This document shows, piece by piece, positions 48,302-58,019 of a stretch of 64,000 nt of DNA. The position numbers and the translations under genes were made by a program. The notes under the pieces are model-generated. The model saw only the letters and a program-made list of their open reading frames with translations. It had not been told where the DNA came from and ran no database searches. Position 1 is the first letter of the stretch. The number at the start of each line of letters is the position of its first letter. The stretch comes from Kingdonia uniflora (lineage: Eukaryota > Streptophyta > Magnoliopsida > Ranunculales > Circaeasteraceae), in the NCBI GenBank assembly GCA_014058105.1, contig JACGCM010001166.1:744001-808000 (forward strand). Reading direction: 5' to 3'.

Positions 48302-48665
48302 CTAGTTGAGTGTAAGTTTCATTTGTAATAGTATCAATGATCTGATTGCTCCCTTGATCAGAATTTGTGATATCTTCCTCCGTTGATGACTGTGGCCTTT
48401 TAAAATCATCGAGCGCAGTGGATTATCGAAACCAAGTTTTGAACTGACAATGGTATTGTGGGCAATAGTAGAATCTACTACCGGGCGGTTTAGAGACTGT
48501 GTAAATGAGACCATAATTGAACTTTTTCACCTCATCTACCCACGCCCATAAACCACACCCACTAATTTTATGAGCGCATTGAATGATCCAGCGGCAAGGG
48601 TTGAGGCTTGTGCGTGAGAGACGAAGATCACAATTTTCACCGCACCAGCAAACAAAGGAATGCAT
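48302..48665 (-). pseudogene. GRF-like zinc-finger ORF, copy in MULE C
   Basis: Starts MHSFVCWCGENC; GRF-type spacing CWCG...SRTSLNP.RW...C....CGLWAWVDE, then GSRFYYCPQYHC. It is open for 80 codons to TGA near 48423; a further homologous stretch continues in another frame (48302-48420). Compared with B it keeps the first finger unbroken. The NPGR typical of the family reads NPCR here. Confidence 0.62.
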
Positions 48666-49189
48666 CGTTAGTATAGAAGTATGTAATGCTTGAGAACTGG
48701 AAGTAAGTGTGCAAGTTATGTAGTTAACACTCTATGATGGTGATAATTCATTCAAAGTAGGAGCATGACAAGCTATTTATAATGAAATGACAATTAACAT
48801 TCATTTCGATGATACCATTGGTCACAACAAATGCCAAATGCTCTGCTTTAAATCTGACAGATTCTTTCATTTACAGTCGATGTGACAATTCAATATTATC
48901 TTTATTATATAATTTTGACAACCTAGCATAAAGTAAACTTTGATTACATTTACAATAAACTATCTATCCAAAATATCCACATTGGTAGGGAAGTACGTAA
49001 TGCTTGATAATTCACAACAGTAAAATGACAATAATATTATTAAGGAATGACAAATACTAATAGGAGGATGACATTGAATTTACGGTAACAAATAGCTCCT
49101 CTAAAATGATACTCTTTGTAAGAACAAATGACAAATTAGGCATTTTAATTCCAAGGGCATCTTTCCTATACAGTCGATGTGATAAATCA
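48666..49189. other. Gene-free spacer of MULE C with a repeated segment
   Basis: ACAAATGA motifs on plus and a block (TACAGTCGATGTGACAA, AAAGT(A/C)AACTTTGATTAC) that recurs at 50080-50170 and in B near 32930-33020. No gene. Confidence 0.5.
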
Positions 49190-49960
49190 ATATTTCTAAG
49201 AGCATAAAAGCTGTTGAGTACAAGAGATGCAAGATATCTATTCTCAACAACAACCTCAACAATATTATCACCAGTACGACCCGCAATTCTTTAATTTAAA
49301 CCCTACACCAATGCCAGACCTTCTCAAGTTATTACACCTATAAAGATGTTTCAATTCTTTGATGCTCCCCAATTCATCAATATCTTTTACCAATCCAAAT
49401 AAGAAACTGTTGGATATATTCTGGAAAATTCCGTCTGTGGTGATCGATTGTGCTTCGAGTGCTTTGTATGATCCATCACCACCAATATTTAGGGAGTTGC
49501 CTTATGGATATGGAACTCAGTGTTGGATTTTAAGACTGGAGGGGTTTATCAAGATGGTGTCAGAAGGCAGTTTGAGAACTCAGTGTTGGATTTTAGGCAA
49601 GATATAACTATTTGTGGTGCCGTGGCAGTAAGAGTAGAGAAGAGGAGGCTGTGGACCTGCGGACCAAGTGAGGAAGTGTGGAGGCATTGTTTAAACTTTG
49701 AACTTAAAAGACTTGTTGTTACTTGTTACCCTAAAGGTTATAGACTTAAAAGGTAGCTTCAATATAGAAAATCATAATTAAACCAAATTACATAAGCAGG
49801 TCACAGGTCAACCCTACCACTTAGGCTAAACCCTAACCCAATCTATTTATTAAAGGTTATGCGGGTTCAGGTCAAATGGAACGCAACCCCTTAAGGCCAA
49901 ACCTAAACCCACAAGTATGTAATGCTTAATAAGTCACTCTAGTAAGGTGACAATCTTTAT
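49190..49960 (+). other. C-specific insert, candidate captured sequence
   Basis: Sequence present in C but not in the aligned spacer of B, flanked by copies of the CAGTCGATGTGA spacer block. Open stretches: 49359-49607 (82 codons, SFTNPNKKLLDIFWKIPSV) and 49520-49756 (78 codons, TGGVYQDGVRRQF). A Gln/Tyr/Asn-rich stretch near 49235-49300 reads QQPQQYYHQYDPQFFNLNP. GAACTCAGTGTTGGATTTTA occurs twice 66 bp apart. Base composition is less AT-rich than the surroundings. Origin unknown. Confidence 0.4.
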
Positions 49961-50356
49961 AAAGAAGAATGAAAAATGCAACTATTAGAGGATGGCATTG
50001 AATTTACGGTGACAGTTAACAATACTAAAATGATACTCTTTGTAAAAACAAATGACAAATAAACCGCTTAAATTCTAAGAGCTTCTTTCCTAAACAGTCG
50101 ATGTGACAAGTCAATCTTTGTTACTTGATTAAAATACTTAGCTTAAAGTCAACTTTGATTACGCTTAGAAAAAACTATCTAACCAAAACATCCACGTCGT
50201 TCCCGCCACTCTAAGCACTAAGCCCTAAACCTTACCACGCATGATTCAGTTCCAATTCTCCCAAGAATATAAATAGCCCTAACTAAAAGCTCTTTTCAGC
50301 TATATATTCTCAAGACTCAACTATGAAATCTTAAACTCTTTACAACTTCACAATAA

Positions 50357-50790
50357 ATGTCACACTCCCACTTCACTTGATTTAGCCATGCCTCTTTCAG
50401 TACCCCTCAAGATTGGTTTGAGGCGGTAGAGATTGAGGAAGATGAGGCAGACAAATATCTCTTCACATTGAATTAAATTTGCCTAATGGAAAAGGATGTC
50501 TCCAGTGGAAGGCACAACTGCTTAAAGAGTATTATGAAAAGTTCAGGGAGAAATTAGGAGAGCTCGATGAAATGGAGGGTGAACTGGATAAAATTATAAA
50601 AAAGAAAATAGAGCATTCTGAAAAGTTCAAGTTTCATATCCGCTTCTTGGAAGATTAGCTCTGCGCCGTAAAGTTGGACCGCGATGAGTACAAGAAACTT
50701 TTGGAGGAGTCGGCCTATAAAATTAGTTGTCTCGAGTAGAAGATCATGGTTATGGAACGTGATCAGAATTTCTCAAGTGAGGAGTTGTGA
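50357..50790 (+). pseudogene. Coiled-coil ORF 1 of MULE C
   Basis: MSHSHFT start, TPQDWFEAVEIEEDEADKYL; TAA near 50475 and later TAG codons break it; KFHIRFLED and the SSEEL end before TGA match B. Orthologous position to 33200-33632. Confidence 0.58.
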
Positions 50791-51400
50791 ACATTTGTGT
50801 TATTTGGTTTTTAGTTTTTTGTTTGTTATTATTATTGTTTCCCTTGAATGAACATTTGTTTTGTTTTATTTCGTTTTTTCATTTTCAAATAGTGATTTCT
50901 GTCTGATATGGGGGAAACAAACGACTGAAAAGTTCCATCCAAAATAAATAATATAAGGGAATAAAACAAATGATAAAGACTACATGAGCAATGGTAGATA
51001 AGTTTTGAACTGAACGAAACTGGTGATAACATTTGCACAGACAAATGATAAATTATCATTAAACAATGATAGTTCAGGATAAAAATAAATGATATATAGC
51101 ATACAAACAAATACGAAATTCTCTTCAACATATTACAAGTCGATGTGACAATTAATGATACTTGATTAGACAACTCAGTTTAAATACTCATATCACTTAC
51201 GTGTACAACAAGAAGCGATGGCGCCGAACCGAAGTAATAATAACTTTTACCCTAAAGATCATGTAATCCCTGACACGCGTTCCTTCCCAATGCATTTAAT
51301 TCCCCTTATAAAAATCCTAATCTAAAATTAACTATTCTCAACTCTTCAAGTCTTCAAATATTCAAACCCTAACCCTAAACTCTTTTCAACTTCTCAAAAA
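50791..51400. other. Spacer between coiled-coil ORFs of C
   Basis: As in B: ACAAATGATAAA motifs, a GATACTTGATTAGACAACTC block and a leader with AAACCCTAACCCTAAAC. No gene. Confidence 0.5.
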
Positions 51401-51403
51401 AAA

Positions 51404-51838
51404 ATCTCACACTCCACTCGAGTCAGCCATGTCTCTTCGAACACTCCATACGATTGGTTTGAGTCGGTAGGGATACAGGAAGATCAGCGTGACCAATGTC
51501 TCTACATATTGAATAGACTATGTCTAATGGAGAATGATATCTTCGGTGAGAAGACCCAAATACTGAAAAAGCATTACGAAGACTTCAGGAAGAAATTAGG
51601 AGCGTTTGATTATATCCTGGATGAATTGTATCAAGTTATAGAAAAGAGAGATCAACATTTTGAAGTATTCAAGTTCCATATGTGCTTCTTAGAAGATTAG
51701 CTCTGCGCAGTATAGTTGGACCGGGATGAGCACAAAAAACTGTGGGAGGAGTCAGCTTCTAAGGTTAGCTGTCTCCAGTAGATGATCCAGGCTTTGGAGT
51801 GCGATCTGGAATGCTCAGAATGTGATCAGGAGTTATGA
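51404..51838 (+). pseudogene. Coiled-coil ORF 2 of MULE C
   Basis: The start is ATC instead of ATG. The frame RLCLMENDIFGEKTQILKKH to FLED (51509-51700) is open for 63 codons, then TAG; the tail keeps CDLECSECDQEL. Orthologous to 34186-34621. Confidence 0.58.
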
Positions 51839-52398
51839 ACATTTGTTCTAGTTTTTTTGGTGTTTAGTTTGCTAGTTTTTTTTTATGGTAACTAGTACTT
51901 TCCCTATGTATGAATGAAGATCTATTTTGTTTTCAATTGTGTTATTTCATTTGCTTTTTACTGTAAAATAGTAGTTTTCGTTTGATATGTGGCAAACAAA
52001 ACACTTACAGTTTTGTAAGAAAATAATGATGATATAAGGGGGGACAAGTTTAATGATGAACTTAACAAAATTGATGATAAAAATTCTACAGACAAATGGG
52101 AAATTCTTCACGCACAAATGTCAGTTCAAAAGTAAATAATGATATAATAGAAACCAACAAATACGAAATTCTTTAAGAACAAATAATAGTTATGAGGAAA
52201 ACAATGATATCATAGAAATAAATAAATGAGAAATTCTTCGTGCACAAATGACAGTTCAATAACAAATAATAATATAATGGAAACAAACAAATGAGAAATT
52301 CTTTTTAAACAAATGACAGTTATATTTAGACAAATGATAATTTTAATAATACTGACAATAAAGATCATACAAACAAATGATACATAGAGTACCCAAAA
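51839..52398. other. Spacer between coiled-coil ORF 2 and MURA of C
   Basis: ACAAATGA and AATGACAGTT motifs as in B 34622-35197. No gene. Confidence 0.5.
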
Positions 52399-55300
52399 TC
52401 ATCTGTGCAAACTGATTGCAATATCTTTATCTGGGATGATAGGTGGCTTAGTGCTCATCGTAAACGACGGTGCTATTGTCGGACGTATATTGTCACCGGA
52501 TGGGATTGGCAAAAGCTTACAAGAATGACAATTGTGTCCATTTTTTTGACATCTACTGTAAAATCTTAGTTTGGTGACAAGACTAGACATTTTTTCCCTT
52601 CTCTTCATTTGTGTGCGAGGACGACCAGCTCGAACTATTGGAATAGGAGCACGAACACGTGGATTAGTTTTTAAAATTTTCCACTGCTCAATTCCTTTTA
52701 TAGGAATCCATATAGGTTGATAAACAACCTTGCATGTATCATTTGTGAAGAACTCAGAGACACATGTAGTTGGATTAACATTAGCAAGACCGAAAGTGTA
52801 TACTCCGTGTTCACAAGGTATATCCATTATTTGCCACCAACGACAAGAACAAGTACCATCTTCAATATTTACAGAATCAGTTCTGCCATAACTAGTCATC
52901 TGAAAATGGTAACTTGATGTACGAATCCTGCAAGTTAGTGAATCCGCCATAAACTTTCTGCTCTCACAGTGATCCGTAGTACATGGCGTTAAGCGAGCTT
53001 AACTCTTTTCAGCTTCCTCCCTATACCTGTAGGATATTTTTGAATAGATTCTACATAATTCCTCAATAAACACATGGATAGGGAGATCTCTCACTTTCAA
53101 AATAATGTTATTCCAACTCTCAACATGATTAATGTAAGCCACTCCGTATCTAAAAAAATGATGAAAAATTGAAAGAAAATGCCAAATCTATAAAACCTGA
53201 TGACAAATGGGATCATAGAACTGCTAAAGGAATAATAAAGAACTGATGGGAAATAATTAAACAAAAATGACAAATAAGTATGCAAATTGAGTAATAATGA
53301 CTATTCCTAAAATAACAAATACGAAGTTGATCAATAGAGAGTGATAACATACCTATTCATTAGAATGTATAGATAAGGCCATGTTTCCTTGGGAATACCT
53401 AGTATGTATTAGAGACCCATTGGATCTGTATTTCGGATAACATTCATGTGTTTATCAAAATCAATGTTGGTCAGGGCCTCTGCTGCAATCCTAAATGCGA
53501 TCCTCGTGCTTTTGAGGGTAGTTTTAATGTTGTTCAATATGTGGAAGGCACAAAACGTATGGATTGCAAATGGAAACACATTGGGTACAACATTCATAAT
53601 TATGGCATTCCTGTTGGAGATAACGATGAATCTAGTGTCATAACCTTGGAAATTAGACCCAAACATCTCCAAGAAGTATGTCCAATTTTCGGTGGTCTCA
53701 GAGTCTATTATCGAAAATGCAAGTAGAATAATATGATTGTTTGGGTAAATGACGATGGCTGTTAGTAGAGTCCCACGATATCTCCCTTTTAAAAAAGTTT
53801 CATCAATCACAATAACTGATCTCAATAGTTTATAACTTTTTTTGGGAGGACCAAAATACCAAAAATACTTTGTGAATCTCTTATCCTTAAAACTCATAGT
53901 TTGTATGTCAAATAAAAAATCTGGGTCAACCATCCTCACTTCCGCAAAGTAGCTAGAAAGTAGTTGGTATGCGTGCCCAAAGCTGCTTCGTATTTGAAAT
54001 AATTACGTAGATCAAATGCCATTATGTAGCAGACAAATGATAAACATCACAGTACAAATAACACAGTGAGTTGTCAAAATGAAATGCGATAAAATGATAA
54101 AAATTGTTGTACAAATGACTTGTATGGGTGAACAAATGACATATAAAGTGATGATACCTCTGTGTGGGCTTTTTCTTTTGCACACCTGGCAAGATTGTAT
54201 GTTATATCAATATTGTAATTAATTTGTTTATCATCAATAATTCTGGAAGGTTTGTAGTTTGGGTCTTTTCGTAGTTTTTGCTTGATTATAGAAGCAACTC
54301 ATCTACTAGACACTGTCTTATACGCAATCCCACCATCAGTTTTAAATCGGATGCATGTATACACAGAGCAATAAGTACTAACTATAAATTGGGTAGAACC
54401 GAGCAACCTTATCGCGTAAATCCGCCAAGATCATTTATGACCTTTGCAACGTACCACGATTTAATATTCGTTGCTCATAACATGTTTAAGATTGAACTTG
54501 TTTACAACTGCATAAGCTCTTATGTGATTCTTGGGTTCAATCCTATCTTGATATAGATCACCAATGTTAAACTCTTTACTAAAGTCATAAGGATCTTCTG
54601 TGTATATAGCAGATTTAAACCAAAAATCCACGAGATCTTTCACCTATTTGGGCTATGGCTCAAACCGTAATTCAGCTGAAGAAATGAGAAATATGCATCT
54701 TAGGATGATACTAATTTGATAATAATTGTTAAAAAACATCTTACAAATGATAGATTTTGCGAGCTTACCTGGAGGTTCAGTTTGTCCAATTATAGGTTCG
54801 GGTTCAATTGAAAGAAGAACATTAGTTAACATAAGTTCATTTGAAAGAGGAACATTAGTTAACACAAGTTCATTTGAGACATGAATATTTGATTGAGAAA
54901 TACAAGGCTCATTTGAGAGAGGAACATCAATAGGGATAGTTTGAAAAGGTTTATTGGATTGAGGAACATTAGTTAACACAGGTTCATTTGAGAGATGAAC
55001 ATTTGATTAAGGAATACTAGGTTCATTTTAGGGAGGAACATCAGTAGGGAGAGTTTATGGTAACCCTTGTATTCAGGTTCAGGATCAGTAAATGAGTTAT
55101 GACGCAAAGGTCCCCCCGCTTTGGTGGTAAACAACCCTTTACCAGAACCAGTATCTTTACTGGTGGGCAACCCTTTACCCGAAGAACAAAAATCATAAAT
55201 AAAGTTCTGGGAGTTCTGGGAGGGTACCCTAAGCTTATTAACAATCTATATGTAAAAGGGTGTGTTGGGATTGGTTTTATGCATATTGATCATTACGGTA

Positions 55301-55539
55301 AAGTCCTTGACTGATAAAATTTCATATGCACAACCATGGACAAAGGCTTACAACTTACAGTCCTCACGACGAATTTCGCTTGTTTCTTCAAGGAGTATAA
55401 CGAAATCTACATATGACGACTGCGCTCTTAGTGAGGTAAGTTTTGTACTTCCTTCAACATAACTAACGATTGATCTTATCTTTGGACGTACGATATCCCC
55501 ACCAAAATGAATAATGGTATAAAGCTGAACTCCATTCAT
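52399..55539 (-). pseudogene. MURA-type transposase gene of MULE C, best preserved copy
   Basis: Starts MNGVQLYTIIHFGGDI. Two long open blocks: 53939-53409 (176 codons; DDE core with VIVIDETFLKG and VISNRNAIIM, the second D replaced by N) and 52950-52399 (183 codons; SWIM finger CSCRWWQ..DIPCEHG and an intact zinc knuckle CSRCQKNGHNCHSC). The DNA-binding domain exon is at 54650-54160. Damage: two in-frame TAG codons shared with B (54653-54655, 54644-54646), a deletion in the linker near 55060, and frameshifts. The E of the DDE set lies in a separate exon near 53110-53130. Non-functional, but the most useful copy for classifying the family. Confidence 0.86.
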
Positions 55540-56540
55540 CTCTGAAGCAAATGATATAAATAAACAATTCCGGCGATAAAGTAGTAAAAAATTAATGAGA
55601 AAAATGATATTAAACTCAACTTCAGCAATCCCTAAATCAAATGATAGGAATCCCAAAATAAATGATATCAGTGAACAATTTTGCTGATATAGTACCAAAT
55701 AATAAATTCTAAAAATAACACAAGAAAATTAACAAATGATGAAGTAGCAGAAGACAAATGATTAAAAAGCCAAAGAAAAATGATTATGTGCAAATTGTAT
55801 CGTCTTACATACCATTTCTTTTAAGAAAAAAGGCTTCAAATCATGATGCAGATATATAGTAAGAGATGATGGATATAGATTTAGAGATAATATTTACTGC
55901 AATGATTACTTCAACGGTCGAAGAGAAGGATAACAACGGTCTTTGGAAACGAGAATAACTTATGATAACAACGATCTTTTCTTCCCCAATGGCCTCTGTG
56001 TGAGAACTTTAGCGAATGCAGAATGATAGTTGGAATACTTGGCACATGAAGGAGACAAACAATACATCAATGAGAATCTGCTTTGATTTTTGTAGAAGCT
56101 TTGTTGTCGTCTTGTAGAAGAAGAAGAATAAGAAGAAGCTTTGATTTTTAAGGTTGGTAGTGTATTTAGGGGGGAATCTTCTTTCTTATTATTGTAGCAG
56201 ATCAGACTACTCAACAACTCCAGTGGGATAGTTTCTCATTTTTTTCTACATTATTTATCATTTATTATGCGAGAAATTTCTCATTTGATGTGTATATCAT
56301 TGTAATTGTTTTGGTATAACTTTGTCATTTGTTGAGTAATATTTATGTGTTGGTAGTTTTATTATTATGGCAGATTAGATTACCAATAAACATTTAATTT
56401 TAGAGAATAGGGTGGCAGCTAGGGGGTAGTAGGTGGGACCATTATCGATTTGTTAATTTTAGTATCGATTTTGGAAGAGGCTTGCCAAAGCATCGATTTT
56501 GTAAAGATTGCAAAAAGTAGTATTTATTCTTATAATTTCC
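55540..56540 (-). other. MURA-side terminal region of MULE C
   Basis: Inverse counterpart of 8401-9411. It ends with the terminal repeat (56495-56540), whose border TTATAATTTCCGAA (56530-56543) is the exact inverse of the left border of A. Confidence 0.65.
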
Positions 56541-56576
56541 GAATTAGTAAATGGTATCCCTTTCGTAAATTACCGC

Positions 56577-56955
56577 TTCATAACAAGTGAAGTATTCTAA
56601 GAGCATCTCCAACAATAGGATATATTGTTAGGGATTCGCGCAAAATTCAACTTGAACGGGGGTTATTCGACTCCAGAATCAGATACGGATATTTCTTAAA
56701 AGTATATGTTTCTAAAAAATATTTTTGAGAGTGTCCAGACGAAGAGTCGAGTCCGGGGTCTAACAATTAAGTGTGCGCCAACTATGATAAAACCTATCTA
56801 AATGCATACTCTTGGGACAAGTTAAAAGTGTAGGTTTACAAAAGTTATGCGTTTACATTGTAATAAGCAATTGTATGTGAGGGTTGGGTCTGGGAAAGTG
56901 TAGTTGTAGTAGTAGTACTATAGGGTTGGTGAAAAAGGCTGAGATCAGGTTCATT
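56577..56955 (+). repeat. Copy 1 of a direct repeat of about 370 bp
   Basis: Starts around GTGAAGTATTCTAAGAGCATC and ends around GCTGAGATCA. It is matched by 63498-63865 with substitutions and small indels. It contains GATACGGATATTTCTTAAAA and GGTTTACAAA. The opening GAGCATCTCCAACAATAGG is common at ends of plant repeats. Class undetermined. Confidence 0.75.
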
Positions 56956-57157
56956 ACAACATAACATATTTAGGGTCAATAATAGGAAAAAATGAGTACA
57001 TTATTTCCATATTGTTAGTACTGTAATTAATTAAGTTAGCTAATTAAAGGAGATCAACTAAACTGACCTAGCTAGGGTTGCTTTATTTGAAGGTCCTTCT
57101 TCCTTGTAAGAGAAATTCATATTATATTATTTTTATCCTGCAGGAGACTCATCAATC

Positions 57158-57863
57158 TGTAATCCAATTTGCATAAACAAACAATACCTCTTAAGGAGAT
57201 GATCGAGTCTAGTGTATACACACTATCTCCTTAGAGACAGATTCGTACCTGTCACAGTGCTTTGCAGGAATGTAGTCCCCTTTCCCACAGGATACAACGA
57301 TCAGTCACAGAGAGAAGAAAACACTTCTATCTCTCTGCCAAACAAACCTTGATTGTGTATATTTTCTCTCATGAAAATGACTCAAGAAAACTCTAAAAAA
57401 CTAATAATAATAAATATAAATAAAGCTGGGTTATATAGAGCATAAGTAACTCTTCACCAAGGGTCACACCTCAAGTCAGTGCCTCTTTACCAAGAGTCAC
57501 ACCTTAAGGTGCGTCTGTTAGAGGCAACCCAACTCACGCCTCAAACTCGGAAAAGTGACTAAGTGCTCCAAGGAATCCCCTTGAGCCCATGGCCCAAGGC
57601 CAAGGCCCAATCATAGACTTATAATAATAAGCGGGTTCCTAGGTCGAGCAAGCCCATGGGTATCCCATGCAACCAAGCTAGTTTGCATACATGGGTCATA
57701 CATGTCGCACATGCGCGGGTGACCCACCAACTCTACCACACATTACAACAAGTTAAGTGATAGACTTACTTATATAGTAGAGTTGAGCTTCCCTCATATC
57801 CAATGTGGGACTAAACACTTAGTTCAACCATTCAAACCAAAGCCTCCTTTATATTTTCCAACA
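57158..57863 (-). mobile_element. Solo LTR of a Ty1/copia-type element
   Basis: 706 bp with TG...CA ends and perfect 5-bp target duplications CAATC (57153-57157 and 57864-57868). On the minus strand it reads TGTTGGAAAATATAAAGGAG, TTAGTCCCACATTGG, then a TATATAAG box, which sets the orientation. No internal region remains, so it formed by LTR-LTR recombination. It lies between the left repeat and the gag of the copia element. Confidence 0.88.
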
Positions 57864-58019
57864 CAATCAATTATTTGTAAAGGGAAGTGCGGCAAAACTT
57901 CTTAAAGATAAATACCTAGTCCTCGACTCAGCATCTTCTAATCATCAGTCCGGTACCGCTTGTTCATCTTATTTCTATTATTATTGCAGAGGTAACACAA
58001 TTTATTTTCGTAACAATTT

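Larger units (their letters stand above)
39338..56540 (+). mobile_element. Ulp1-carrying Mutator-like element C
   Basis: About 17.2 kb, same gene order and strand as B: KI gene plus (40890-45681), minisatellite, small ORF minus, plus exon, GRF-like ORF minus, two coiled-coil ORFs plus, MURA minus (55539-52399). Left end GGAAAGTTATGAGAATAAAT and right end ATTCTTATAATTTCC are inverted matches. It has an extra insert of about 0.8 kb (49190-49960) not in B. Only about 26 bp separate it from B. Confidence 0.84.

Noticed and set aside
56577..56955. 370-bp repeat as left LTR of the copia element
   Set aside because: No tRNA-complementary site follows it, and flanks of the two copies share no target duplication; left as unclassified repeat.
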